Made by a program: the position numbers and the translations under genes. Positions 44,176 through 52,525 of a stretch of 64,000 nt of DNA are shown here, one piece after another (position 1 is the first letter of the stretch; every line of letters starts with the position of its first letter). The stretch spans positions 620,001 to 684,000 of the forward strand of contig NZ_CP051201.1 in assembly GCF_024181285.1 (NCBI RefSeq). Reading direction: 5' to 3'. This stretch comes from Treponema sp. OMZ 790 (GTDB lineage Bacteria > Spirochaetota > Spirochaetia > Treponematales > Treponemataceae). Under the pieces are notes generated by a model that saw only the letters and a list, made by a program, of their open reading frames with translations, was not told the DNA's origin and ran no database searches.

Positions 44176-46458
44176 ATGAAAAAATTATGTATTTTAACTT
44201 CAATTTTGGTATTGTTGTGTGTATCATGCGGAATAAAAACGAATTTGGATATTCAAGAAGCTATATTTCCGCCTGAACATTCTATTATTGTATATCAAAA
44301 TGCTACTTCGCAAGGATTTAAAAACGGCTCGACTTTATCTTTGGTTGGTATAGGTGATGCAGGACATAGTTCATGGGAAGAGCTTCATATTGAAAATTTG
44401 ACCGAGCATGAAATAGAGTTTGACGGTCTTCCTAAAATTTCAAATACAGATATATTTGAAATCAGAGATCCGCTTTTTAAATTTAAGCTTGGGCCTTATG
44501 AAAGAACCGGTTTTGAGGTACGGTATAAACTTGCTGATGTCGGATCTGTTGAAACTGATCTTGCAATCAATTATAAAGTTAATAAACGGAAAAGAAACTT
44601 TTCCATTAAGCTTAGCGGAAATTTCATCGGCCTTCAAATAGTCGAAGTCATCGCAGCAAATCCTCCTCTCATACCGTCAGAAATTGAACGTAATCTTCCT
44701 AACGGAGGAGCCGGAGTTGACTTTGGATATAAAGAAGGTGATCAAGTTACAAGAAAATTCCGAATAAAAAATAACAGTAATGAACGTATTGTTATCCAAA
44801 ATATTTCTCTTGATGCTGCCGCAGATTCTGCCGGTTTTAACTTTGATGGACATACCGAACTGCCCGCCGGAACTATTTCGGCTAATTCTTCAAGAGATTT
44901 TGAATTGACGTTTCCTGAGTCTTCCATGCTCACATACAAAAAAGGAAATATTATAATACGGCATGACAGAAGTCCTCATCCTTATAAAGTTGCAGTCTGC
45001 GGCGGCGGTCCAATCATGCCGATAGAAATAGTGCATAGAAGGAGCGGTGAAGATGTTTCCTGTGTAGTACCGTATAAATTAGATAAAAATTGTTATGACT
45101 TCGGCTATAAACCCGCTGTGTCCGAATTTCAATCTATCGGAATTAAAAATATGAGTAAGGCAATATTGCGTTTTGAAAATATTGATGTAAATCTAGTTTC
45201 GGGGGCGTTTACATTGCAAAAAAAATATCAGCCCAACGAACTTGTTTACCCGGGAGATCAAGCCAAGCTTGAAATTAGGTTTACTCCTCAACCAAATACG
45301 TGGTCCGAAGATGATATTATCATTAAAGATAACAATACTGGAAGAAAATATGTTTTATCCCTTACAGGTTCGGGATTTAAACAACCTAAGGATATCCCAG
45401 GGCTTTCCCTATGGCTAAGAGCTGACAGGATAGGTAAGGAACACTTAACTGATAGCAAAGCTGAGATATTTCCCGATATTTCGGGACATGATTTTGATGC
45501 TATAAAGTATAAGGGAAAGGGGCCGACTTATAAAGAAAATGGAATAGGCTTGTGGCCGGACTCCGAGAAACTTCCTGTGTTAAATTTTTCAGATAATGAA
45601 GCAATGGCTGTTTTAACATCTGAAGATAAATGGATTACCGAAAACGCTGAAGGTACAACGAGTTTTGTTATTTTTAGGCCGAAATTAAATGAAAAAAGAT
45701 ATCATACGCAAGTTGCTATTGTAGGTTCAAATGGAACAAAACCCATTTTTCCATATATAGGTACAACTCAGTTCGTTTTTGATCCGGTAGATGGATTAAC
45801 AAAAAACGGTTTGGGCGATCCAAGAAGAAGTGTAAGGTTTTATATCGAAAACGGTTATTTATCCGGAGGCAGGAGTCCTGCTTCATCTATGATATACAAT
45901 ATTGACAATGATCCAAATCCTTTATATGCTGCAGCAATAAGATTTGATAATTCAAAAAATGATCCGGATCCTAATTTTCATTTTTTTGTAAACGGAGATA
46001 AGGATAATACAGGTGAGACTCCGATTGCCTATGTACATTCTTCAGATCAAGGTGCGACTTCAGGCAATATTCGTGCGTATGGATATCCTGTAGGTCATCG
46101 CGGGGAAATTAGAGATTATGCTTTGGATCCTCATCCTGCGGGCGCTTGTCCAATGGATTATGCTTTGCATTTTTTAAATACCAATCATCCTTTTTTCAAA
46201 TCAAGGACTTCAAGCGGTTCTTCATTAAATGGAAGCATTAAAAATCTCTATATAGGTAAACATGCAGACGAATCATCTCCTTTCTACGGCGATATTGCAG
46301 AGGTTATAATATTTAACAGAGCCTTAACAGATGATGAGATTAAGGAGGTATATAACTACATAAAGGTGAGGTACAATACTCAAAGATTACCCGAAGCTTT
46401 TTACAAATTATATAAGATTCATCCTGCGGTTATACCTTGGATACAAAAAACATACTAG
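44176..46458 (+). CDS. Lipoprotein with ASH-like and LamG-like domains
   Basis: A 760-residue surface or periplasmic lipoprotein. The start is ATG at 44176, with AAGGAG 7 nt upstream; an earlier frame start lies in the previous gene. The lipobox is LLCVSC at about residues 13-18. Residues 40-410 hold three repeats of an immunoglobulin-like ASH/choice-of-anchor-D type (FEIRDPLFKFKLGPYERTGFEVRY, KFRIKNNSNERIVIQNISLD, VSEFQSIGIKNMSKAILRFENI). The C-terminal third (from SLWLRADRI to IAEVIIFNRALTDDEIKEVYNYI) is a LamG/concanavalin-like domain, often used to bind sugars or protein ligands. Confidence 0.8.
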   Translation: MKKLCILTSILVLLCVSCGIKTNLDIQEAIFPPEHSIIVYQNATSQGFKNGSTLSLVGIGDAGHSSWEELHIENLTEHEIEFDGLPKISNTDIFEIRDPLFKFKLGPYERTGFEVRYKLADVGSVETDLAINYKVNKRKRNFSIKLSGNFIGLQIVEVIAANPPLIPSEIERNLPNGGAGVDFGYKEGDQVTRKFRIKNNSNERIVIQNISLDAAADSAGFNFDGHTELPAGTISANSSRDFELTFPESSMLTYKKGNIIIRHDRSPHPYKVAVCGGGPIMPIEIVHRRSGEDVSCVVPYKLDKNCYDFGYKPAVSEFQSIGIKNMSKAILRFENIDVNLVSGAFTLQKKYQPNELVYPGDQAKLEIRFTPQPNTWSEDDIIIKDNNTGRKYVLSLTGSGFKQPKDIPGLSLWLRADRIGKEHLTDSKAEIFPDISGHDFDAIKYKGKGPTYKENGIGLWPDSEKLPVLNFSDNEAMAVLTSEDKWITENAEGTTSFVIFRPKLNEKRYHTQVAIVGSNGTKPIFPYIGTTQFVFDPVDGLTKNGLGDPRRSVRFYIENGYLSGGRSPASSMIYNIDNDPNPLYAAAIRFDNSKNDPDPNFHFFVNGDKDNTGETPIAYVHSSDQGATSGNIRAYGYPVGHRGEIRDYALDPHPAGACPMDYALHFLNTNHPFFKSRTSSGSSLNGSIKNLYIGKHADESSPFYGDIAEVIIFNRALTDDEIKEVYNYIKVRYNTQRLPEAFYKLYKIHPAVIPWIQKTY

Positions 46459-46467
46459 ATGCCATAA

Positions 46468-46496
46468 TTGCATATTTTTGAGTAATGTGATATAAT
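46468..46496 (+). promoter_or_regulatory. Promoter of the DEAD-box helicase gene, leaderless geometry
   Basis: TTGCAT (46468-46473), 17 bp, TATAAT (46491-46496), then 9 nt to the ATG with no Shine-Dalgarno sequence. Confidence 0.75.
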
Positions 46497-46505
46497 CTTT
46501 CGATT

Positions 46506-48227
46506 ATGTTAATTACTTTTAAAGAATTGGGACTTGATGATATAGTCCTACAGGCAGTTGAAGCCAAGGGGTTTGAAGAGCCGACTCCTATTCAGGTTTT
46601 GGCAATCCCGAGGCTTCTTTCGGGAGAAGCAAATGTTATAGCTAAGGCTCGTACCGGAACCGGAAAGACGGCAGCTTTCGGCCTGCCTCTTGTGCAGGAA
46701 CTGCGCGCAAATACGGGGAAGGTGCGAGCCCTCATCTTGGTTCCTACCAGAGAGCTGGCCGTTCAAGTAGCAGGTGAACTTGAATCTTTTAGAATTGAAG
46801 AGTTTCCCCGTATTACAACCGTATACGGAGGAGCGGCTATAGGCCCTCAGCTCCGCAGTTTAAAAACGGGTGTCGAAATCGTTGTGGGAACTCCCGGCCG
46901 TGTAATGGATCATCTTGAACGCGGCTCGTTAAAAATTGAAGACATCGAATACTTTATTTTGGATGAAGCCGATGAGATGCTCAACATGGGCTTCATCGAA
47001 GACATAGAAAATATCTTTTCAAAGGCAAACCCTGAAGCCCGTGTTTTAATGTTCTCGGCAACGATGCCCAAGCAGATACTGGCTATAGCTTCCGACTTTA
47101 TGGGCGATTATGAAATTGTTGAAGAAGAAGCCCAAGAAGAAACAGCCTCTTTAACCGAACAATTTTTTTGGGTTGTTAGGGAAGGGGATAAGACCGAGGC
47201 TTTGGTGCGCTTAATCGATACAAGTCCCGGCTTTTACGGCCTCGTATTTTGCCAAACCAAAATCGATGCCGATGATGTTGCAAAAGAACTTGATGAAAGG
47301 CATTACGAAGCGGCAGCTCTTCACGGAGACATTCCTCAAAGTCAGAGAGAAAAAATATTGGAGCGCTTTAGATCCAAAAAAACGCGCATCCTTGTTGCAA
47401 CCGACGTTGCCGCCCGCGGGATAGATATTGAAGGCATTTCTCATGTCGTCAATTATGCAATTCCTTATGACGGGCCGACCTATACCCACCGCATAGGCAG
47501 GACGGGCAGGGCCGGAGCCGCGGGGATTGCCGTCAGTTTTGTGCGCCCTAATGAAATAAAACGAATCGATTATTTACGCAAACATGCCCGAGGAGAATTA
47601 AAAGAAGGAAAAATTCCTTCAATCGAACAAGTTATCGAAACCAAAAGAACCCGCATTTTAAAAGAAACTGCAGCCCAAATCGAAAAAAGAATAAATGAAG
47701 AAAAACCCGAACAAGGCTTTTCGGCTTTTGCAAATAAGCTTACGGAATACGGAGATGCTCAAACCGTGCTTTCCTTTATTCTTCAAATGCAGTACGGTTC
47801 ATTCTTATCCCCTTCACATTATAAAACGATTAAACCTGTACGCTCCGAAGGACGTATACGAAAATCGGGTGATGAAGATTCTTTACGCCTTTATATAGGA
47901 GTAGGAAGAAAAGACGGTATCACAAAACGTAAGCTCGCCGAAATGTTAAGCCGTCTCCTTTCAATACCTGAAAGACTTGTAGACGATATAGAAGTCATGG
48001 ATAAATTCTCTCTTGCAACAATGCCGAAAAATGCAGCAAATGATGCATTACGCCTTTGTAAAAAGAAAAGAGGTCTTCCTCATATGCACATTGATGTAAA
48101 AAGCGAAACATCCCCTCGTTCAGCTTCTTTGGGAAAGGGCAAAAGAGGACAAAAACGCAATTTTAACGGTGAAGAAAAAAAATCTAAACGTAATGTAAAT
48201 TCTGCATCAAAGTATAAGCGTAAATAA
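46506..48227 (+). CDS. DEAD-box RNA helicase with DbpA-type RNA-binding domain
   Basis: A 573-residue ATP-dependent RNA helicase for ribosome assembly or RNA decay. All motifs are present: Q motif GFEEPTPIQ, motif I ARTGTGKT, Ia PTRELAVQ, GTPGRV, II DEAD in FILDEADEML, III SAT, V VATDVAARGIDIEG, VI YTHRIGRTGRAG. After a helical linker, residues 455-535 (LRLYIGVGRKDGITKRKLAEML ... PHMHIDVK) match the DbpA/CsdA RNA-recognition-like domain, and a lysine-rich tail follows. It resembles DeaD/CshA enzymes. The start is fixed by the family N-terminus. Confidence 0.93.
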   Translation: MLITFKELGLDDIVLQAVEAKGFEEPTPIQVLAIPRLLSGEANVIAKARTGTGKTAAFGLPLVQELRANTGKVRALILVPTRELAVQVAGELESFRIEEFPRITTVYGGAAIGPQLRSLKTGVEIVVGTPGRVMDHLERGSLKIEDIEYFILDEADEMLNMGFIEDIENIFSKANPEARVLMFSATMPKQILAIASDFMGDYEIVEEEAQEETASLTEQFFWVVREGDKTEALVRLIDTSPGFYGLVFCQTKIDADDVAKELDERHYEAAALHGDIPQSQREKILERFRSKKTRILVATDVAARGIDIEGISHVVNYAIPYDGPTYTHRIGRTGRAGAAGIAVSFVRPNEIKRIDYLRKHARGELKEGKIPSIEQVIETKRTRILKETAAQIEKRINEEKPEQGFSAFANKLTEYGDAQTVLSFILQMQYGSFLSPSHYKTIKPVRSEGRIRKSGDEDSLRLYIGVGRKDGITKRKLAEMLSRLLSIPERLVDDIEVMDKFSLATMPKNAANDALRLCKKKRGLPHMHIDVKSETSPRSASLGKGKRGQKRNFNGEEKKSKRNVNSASKYKRK

Positions 48228-48238
48228 TTTTTATTATT

Positions 48239-48270
48239 AACATAAATTATTTATAAATTATGTTTTTTTT
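48239..48270 (+). terminator. AT-rich terminator after the helicase gene
   Basis: AACATAA pairs with TTATGTT around an AT loop, with a run of eight T. It lies just before the promoter of the next gene. Confidence 0.55.
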
Positions 48271-48272
48271 GC

Positions 48273-48302
48273 TTGACAATTCCGATTTTGATGATATATA
48301 AT
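48273..48302 (+). promoter_or_regulatory. Promoter of the regulatory-like domain gene and pyrC
   Basis: TTGACA (48273-48278), 18 bp, TATAAT (48297-48302). AAGGAGGG follows 8 bp after the -10, so this gene has a short conventional leader. Confidence 0.75.
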
Positions 48303-48324
48303 TTAATTCCAAGGAGGGAAATTT

Positions 48325-48918
48325 ATGAGTGTTGTACATGGAGTTGTACGCGATAAAAATAAAAAACCTGTGCCTTATGCAAAGGCTGCGCTTTTAACCG
48401 AAAGGTTTGAAGTTATTGTCAGCTGTGAAGCTGATGAGAACGGATGTTTTTCGATGGAAGTTGAATCAAAAAAATATCCTTATTTTATAGCTTCAAAGGG
48501 GTTTCATGAACAATTTCTTGAATTCTGGGGCCATAATATAGATTTGAGGAATGACCTTGAAATAAATCCAAAACTGGGAAAAATAGAAATCTTTAGTTTA
48601 ATTTTTTTCCCATCGTTGGATACGGATAATTCTATGATGATTTATTTTAGGCCGATGAGTTTGAGGCTTTTATTGGGCGGCGAAAAAGCAATAGCGCCTG
48701 AACTTAATACAGACGATATAACCGTTTCGATAAACAGAGATTTTTATCAAATTGTTAATATGAGGGTTATAAGCGAAACTCATGATAAAGATGTTGAGCC
48801 CATAAAGGCTTATGCCTTAAAGATAATGATGGACGGTATCGAATTTGACGGAAAAAATAAACTTGAAATAAGTATCATAAAAGATGATGATTACGGTGAA
48901 GCCGTGTTGTTTTTTTAA
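48325..48918 (+). CDS. Carboxypeptidase-regulatory-like domain protein, unknown function
   Basis: A 197-residue protein without a signal peptide. Residues 3-60 (VHGVVRDKNKKPVPYAKAALLTERFEVIVSCEADENGCFSMEV) fit the carboxypeptidase-regulatory-like/transthyretin fold, which is usually extracellular and is odd in a cytoplasmic-looking protein. The rest is strand-rich with no family I recognise. AAGGAGGG lies 7 nt before the ATG. It is 27 bp upstream of pyrC and shares its promoter, so a link to pyrimidine synthesis or simple co-transcription are both possible. Confidence 0.7.
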   Translation: MSVVHGVVRDKNKKPVPYAKAALLTERFEVIVSCEADENGCFSMEVESKKYPYFIASKGFHEQFLEFWGHNIDLRNDLEINPKLGKIEIFSLIFFPSLDTDNSMMIYFRPMSLRLLLGGEKAIAPELNTDDITVSINRDFYQIVNMRVISETHDKDVEPIKAYALKIMMDGIEFDGKNKLEISIIKDDDYGEAVLFF

Positions 48919-48945
48919 ATACGGATTTTAAGTTGAGATAAATGT

Positions 48946-49992
48946 ATGATAGATTCACATGTTCATCTTAGAGACGGTCTTTTATCCGATAAAGAAACTA
49001 TAGCTCACGCTTTGAGTCTAGCTTGTCCTTCAGGCTTTACGGCTTTCTTTGATATGCCGAATACCAATCCGCCTCTTACAAATGCAGACGCCGTTTTGGA
49101 GCGTTTTGCTCTTGCAGAAAAATCCGTAAAGTCGGCAGGTGTTTCCGGCTTTTACGGTGTTTACGGCGGCCTTACTTCCGATAATTTGCAGATAGAAAAA
49201 ATGGCCTTGTTCTATAAAGAGCATTTTCCAAAAATCCTCGGTTTTAAAATGTTTGCAGGGCATTCTACAGGCAATATGGGAATTGTCGAAAAAGAAGAAC
49301 AAAGAAAAGTTTATTCCGCTCTTGCACGGCTTGGATATGAGGGCTTAATAGCTGTTCATTGCGAAAAAGAAAGTCTTATGGATAATTCCGTCTTTGATAT
49401 TGAAAATCCTATAACTCACAGCATTGCCCGTCCGCCTATTGCCGAAATAGAATCTATAAAGGATCAAATTGAACTTATTAAAGCCGCGGGTTTTAGAGGA
49501 CATCTTCATATTTGTCACATAAGTACAAAAGAAGGAATAAGGCTCGTTGCCGAGGCGAAAAGACAAGGCCTTAATATTTCTTGCGGAGCGGCGGCTCATC
49601 ACGCTCTTTTAAATATCGATTCTTATAAAAAGTCGGGCCTTTTTGTAAAGATGAATCCTCCCTTGCGTGAAAAAAAAGACCAAGAAGCCGTTTTTAATTC
49701 TCTCATTTCGGGCGAAGTTGACTGGATTGAAAGCGATCATGCTCCTCATACCCTTGAAGATAAGAAAAAAGGCGCCTCCGGCATTCCGGGGTTTGCAGGT
49801 TCCCTCATTCTTTTAAAAAAACTGCGCAAAGCCGGCTGCTCCGAATCTCGCTTAGAAGAACTTTGCGGCAAGGCCGTCAACCGAATTTTCAAACTTAATT
49901 TGCCCTATAAAGTACCCTCAAACACCGAAATTGACGCCTCCCTCCCAATCCTAAGAAACGGCTATCCCTTTGATGCATTTGAATTTATGTAG
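48946..49992 (+). CDS. pyrC: Dihydroorotase
   Basis: Third step of pyrimidine synthesis, cyclising carbamoyl aspartate to dihydroorotate. The 348-residue protein has the metal motif DSHVHLRD at residues 3-10, DMPNTNPPL near 38, the carboxylated-lysine region GFKMFAGHSTGNMG near 98, His ligands in AVHCEKE and HICHIST, and the catalytic Asp in ESDHAPHT near 265. The short length and motif order fit the type I-like amidohydrolases. The last 18 codons are repeated, slightly changed, 950 bp downstream beyond a NYN nuclease gene. Confidence 0.9.
   Translation: MIDSHVHLRDGLLSDKETIAHALSLACPSGFTAFFDMPNTNPPLTNADAVLERFALAEKSVKSAGVSGFYGVYGGLTSDNLQIEKMALFYKEHFPKILGFKMFAGHSTGNMGIVEKEEQRKVYSALARLGYEGLIAVHCEKESLMDNSVFDIENPITHSIARPPIAEIESIKDQIELIKAAGFRGHLHICHISTKEGIRLVAEAKRQGLNISCGAAAHHALLNIDSYKKSGLFVKMNPPLREKKDQEAVFNSLISGEVDWIESDHAPHTLEDKKKGASGIPGFAGSLILLKKLRKAGCSESRLEELCGKAVNRIFKLNLPYKVPSNTEIDASLPILRNGYPFDAFEFM
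49938..49991 (+). repeat. Duplicated pyrC 3' end, left copy
   Basis: A 54-bp stretch ending pyrC that matches 50887-50940 at 50 of 54 positions in direct orientation. This copy is part of the functional gene. Confidence 0.9.
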
Positions 49993-50013
49993 CTAAGTTG
50001 TAAAAAAGATTAC

Positions 50014-50042
50014 TTGACAAATATAAAAAAAATGTATATTAT
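50014..50042 (+). promoter_or_regulatory. Promoter of the NYN leader RNA
   Basis: TTGACA (50014-50019), 17 bp, TATTAT (50037-50042). Transcription should start near 50049. Confidence 0.7.
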
Positions 50043-50048
50043 AATTAT

Positions 50049-50135
50049 AGTTACTCTTTATGAGTACTGTTTTAACAAACCTGTATAGTACGGCTTCCCA
50101 CTTATTCGGGATAAGCCGGAGTTACAGGTTTTTTT
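50049..50135 (+). ncRNA. Structured leader with intrinsic terminator before the NYN gene
   Basis: About 87 nt. The main hairpin pairs AACCTGTA (50078-50085) with TACAGGTT (50123-50130), with inner CGGCTT/AAGCCG and CCC/GGG, and is followed by T5: a terminator placed before the ribosome-binding site. Two competing helices are possible upstream, TACTC/GAGTA (50052-50066) and GTACT/AGTAC (50064-50068 with 50087-50091); the second would block the terminator. It could be an attenuator, a riboswitch-like leader or a terminated small RNA. Confidence 0.6.
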
Positions 50136-50153
50136 ATATTGGGAGGAGATTTG

Positions 50154-50876
50154 ATGAAAAGAACTGCTATTTTAGTGGATGGGGGATTTTACCGTAAACA
50201 AGCCTTATATCATTTTGGTAAAAAACGGCCGGATGAGCGTGTTACCGAATTAATAAAATATTGTAAACTGCACCTAAAAGAACGCTCCAAGTTTGAAATT
50301 ATAGATAAAAATGGAAAGAAAAAACGCCGATATCAGTGGAACGAATTATACCGAATATTTTATTATGACTGTCCTCCAATATCAAAAGCCTTATATCATC
50401 CTCTAACTAAAAAGAATATAGATTTTTCAAAAACCGATACCAATAAATGGATGGTGGAATTTATTGAACAGTTAATTCATCAAAGAAAGGTTGCTTTAAG
50501 GATGGGGACATTGGCTGATAGCACTGCTTACTATGGTTTAAAGAATAATACGGTTAAAAAGCTGTTTTCAGAACGTTTATCAATTTCAGATATAACTGAG
50601 AATGATTTTGATTTGTTTTTACGGCAAAAAGGGGTAGACATGAAAATCGGTATAGATATTGCTACTCTTGCATATAAAAAGTTGACTGATCAGATTATTC
50701 TTATTACTGGAGACAGTGATTTTGTGCCGGCTGCTAAATTAGCACGCCGAGAAGGCATTGATTTTATAGTTGACCCGATGGGACATAAAATTTTGCCTGA
50801 TTTAATGGAACATATTGACGGATTACAATCCTATTATAAACATGTTGCACTTAAAAATTCTGCACTGCAATGTTAA
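50154..50876 (+). CDS. NYN-domain (PIN-like) ribonuclease
   Basis: A 240-residue LabA/NYN-type nuclease. Acidic residues of the PIN-like fold are visible: D in AILVDGGFYRKQ (residue 8), D in KGVDMKIGIDIATLA (about 164-171), and the hallmark ILITGDSDFVPAAKLARREG (about 184-203) with the GDSDF motif, then VDPMGHKI. The start is ATG at 50154, with GGGAGGAG 6 nt upstream. An insertion with basic residues (KNGKKKRRYQW, near 50-60) may bind RNA. It lies alone in a cassette behind a terminator-bearing RNA. The substrate is unknown. Confidence 0.88.
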   Translation: MKRTAILVDGGFYRKQALYHFGKKRPDERVTELIKYCKLHLKERSKFEIIDKNGKKKRRYQWNELYRIFYYDCPPISKALYHPLTKKNIDFSKTDTNKWMVEFIEQLIHQRKVALRMGTLADSTAYYGLKNNTVKKLFSERLSISDITENDFDLFLRQKGVDMKIGIDIATLAYKKLTDQIILITGDSDFVPAAKLARREGIDFIVDPMGHKILPDLMEHIDGLQSYYKHVALKNSALQC

Positions 50877-50886
50877 AAAGGTAATT

Positions 50887-50940
50887 CTCCCTCCCAATCC
50901 TACGGAACGGCTATCCCTTTGATGCTTTTAAATTTATGTA
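50887..50940 (+). repeat. Duplicated pyrC 3' end, right (orphan) copy
   Basis: Encodes SLPILRNGYPFDAFKFM and a stop in the pyrC frame but has no gene in front of it. Four of 54 bases differ from the functional copy. Confidence 0.9.
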
Positions 50941-50958
50941 ATTTTTTCTTCATTTTGC

Positions 50959-50987
50959 TTGGTATTTTGAATTTTTTGATGTATAAT
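50959..50987 (+). promoter_or_regulatory. Promoter of the lipoprotein gene
   Basis: TTGGTA (50959-50964), 17 bp, TATAAT (50982-50987). The transcript would carry the palindromic repeat 50996-51104 as a leader of about 130 nt. Confidence 0.65.
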
Positions 50988-50995
50988 GAAAGAAA

Positions 50996-51104
50996 CAAAG
51001 TTCGAAGTTCAAAGTAAGGAGTGCGAAGTACAAAGTTCGAAGTTCGTACTTCCTGCCGTTCGGCATTTGTCATTTGGCATTCGAACTTTCCATCGTTCGG
51101 CCTT
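50996..51104 (+). repeat. GAAGT/ACTTC palindromic repeat, copy 1
   Basis: The left arm is built from variants of GAAGTNCAAAGT; the right arm is built from the complementary units CATTCGAACTTTCC and CATCGTTCGGCC. It can fold on itself. It sits in the leader of the lipoprotein gene, directly before AGGAGG. Confidence 0.7.
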
Positions 51105-51123
51105 TATTTTGAGGAGGTTTTTT

Positions 51124-52461
51124 ATGAAAAAGATATTATTTTTTATTTTGGTACTTGTTTTGACGGTATCATCGTGTAATTTGTTTGTAAATGAAGAATA
51201 CGGCGAGCTTATTTTAAGCTTTGACGGAACTCTTCCTGACGGAGCAAGGGCCTTGGATTCCAATGGGCTTCCTGTTCTTTCATCGACAGATATGAAAATC
51301 AAGATAGTCAGGGAAAACGGCTATACGATAATACGGGAGCTGGCTGCCGAAGAATCCAAATCCTTAATTGAGCTTGTTCCCATAGGCGAAAAGATCGAGA
51401 TAACGGTTACGGCCTCTAATGCTTCTTCCCAATGGTCAGGTAAAAAGACCCACACCGTAACCTCAGGCCGAAATCAGGTAATAGTCCTCTTAAGCAAAAA
51501 AGCTTCAGGTTTAAATAAGCTGTTGTTTACGCAAACGAAAGTAACCGCGGCGGGGGGGGCAACTTCTTACGACTTAACCCTCTACATGGACGGAAAACCG
51601 ATTACTGTGCCCCAATCAACCGATGAAGGGCATATCTTTGCCCGAGACAGCTTGGGAAGACTGTATGTACGATATAGTACGGATGCCTCCCCTCCTGCGC
51701 AAAAACTTATCCGCTATACAAGCGAGGGTGACGGACCTGAGAATATAAGTCTTCCGCCAGCTCCGCCTATTACCCCTTCAGCATTTATGAATGATTTTAC
51801 AACAGGCATAACTTATGTTGTTGATCAAAACGGTAGTGTTTATAAAATAGAAGAAAACGCGGTCAACGTTCCCCATCTAACAAGCCTCACGTTTTTTAAA
51901 GGTCAGGCAGCAATCGATAATAATCGGGTTGCATGGTTTGGGCATGATAACCCTACTGAACCTAAAATCTATGTCAAAAATATTGATGGCACAGGTGGTG
52001 AAGATGTTGAGATTAAAGATGATATTAAAATTAATGACTGCAAAAATTCCGAGGTAACCGATATTTTTATCCGCAATGGTTATGCCTATGTGCTTTTTAA
52101 GACCGGGCATTGGTACAATAACTCTATTATTTATGCTTTCGGCGGCGTTGTGCGCTATAATATAAACAATTTGGATGAGGACCCCGTAAAAATAGGGTTT
52201 ACCGACCCCAAAATTAATACCGGCAATCATACACTTTATAAGCCGTACGATTATTCCAATAATTTTTACGGGGCGGTAAAGGTAATCGGCTTTGACGAGG
52301 ACAATATCTACATAGCCGACGACGGCTTTGATGCCGTTTATGACGGTGTCCACCAGCCGACAATTACGGCAAACCGTAACCGCATAGCCGTGCTTAATAT
52401 GGAAACAAACGCGCTCAGCTTTACCGATGCAGCACCTGCAAAATGGTTTAATGAGTGGTAG
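51124..52461 (+). CDS. Surface lipoprotein with propeller-like repeats, unknown function
   Basis: A 445-residue lipoprotein. AGGAGG lies 6 nt before the chosen ATG, and the lipobox VSSC is at residues 15-18; an upstream in-frame ATG lies in the palindromic repeat and would spoil the signal peptide. The N-terminal quarter is Ig-like (LILSFDGTLPDGARALD, IEITVTASNASSQWSGKKTHTV). The rest is strand-rich with SDGDN-like turns (FARDSLGRLYVRYSTD, DEDNIYIADDGFDAVYDG), suggesting a beta-propeller. A signal peptide and repeats fit a surface or periplasmic binding protein. Confidence 0.75.
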   Translation: MKKILFFILVLVLTVSSCNLFVNEEYGELILSFDGTLPDGARALDSNGLPVLSSTDMKIKIVRENGYTIIRELAAEESKSLIELVPIGEKIEITVTASNASSQWSGKKTHTVTSGRNQVIVLLSKKASGLNKLLFTQTKVTAAGGATSYDLTLYMDGKPITVPQSTDEGHIFARDSLGRLYVRYSTDASPPAQKLIRYTSEGDGPENISLPPAPPITPSAFMNDFTTGITYVVDQNGSVYKIEENAVNVPHLTSLTFFKGQAAIDNNRVAWFGHDNPTEPKIYVKNIDGTGGEDVEIKDDIKINDCKNSEVTDIFIRNGYAYVLFKTGHWYNNSIIYAFGGVVRYNINNLDEDPVKIGFTDPKINTGNHTLYKPYDYSNNFYGAVKVIGFDEDNIYIADDGFDAVYDGVHQPTITANRNRIAVLNMETNALSFTDAAPAKWFNEW

Positions 52462-52525
52462 TGAAGTGCGAAGTTCGACCTTCGTCGTTCGGCATTCGAA
52501 CTTCCCATCATTCGTACTTTCGGTA
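52461..52525 (+). repeat. GAAGT/ACTTC palindromic repeat, copy 2 (interrupted)
   Basis: Begins right at the lipoprotein stop. Its right arm is cut by the miniature element at 52526. Confidence 0.65.

Larger units (their letters stand above)
49993..50886 (+). mobile_element. Putative NYN nuclease cassette inserted at the end of pyrC
   Basis: The DNA between the two pyrC-end copies contains a promoter, an attenuator-like RNA and one NYN nuclease gene, and nothing else. The right flank carries an orphan pyrC tail (SLPILRNGYPFDAFKFM and stop, no start), so the cassette probably arrived with a replacement 3' end, as integrative elements do at gene ends. No integrase or transposase is inside, so movement would need help in trans or homologous recombination. 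Mobility is inferred. Confidence 0.55.
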
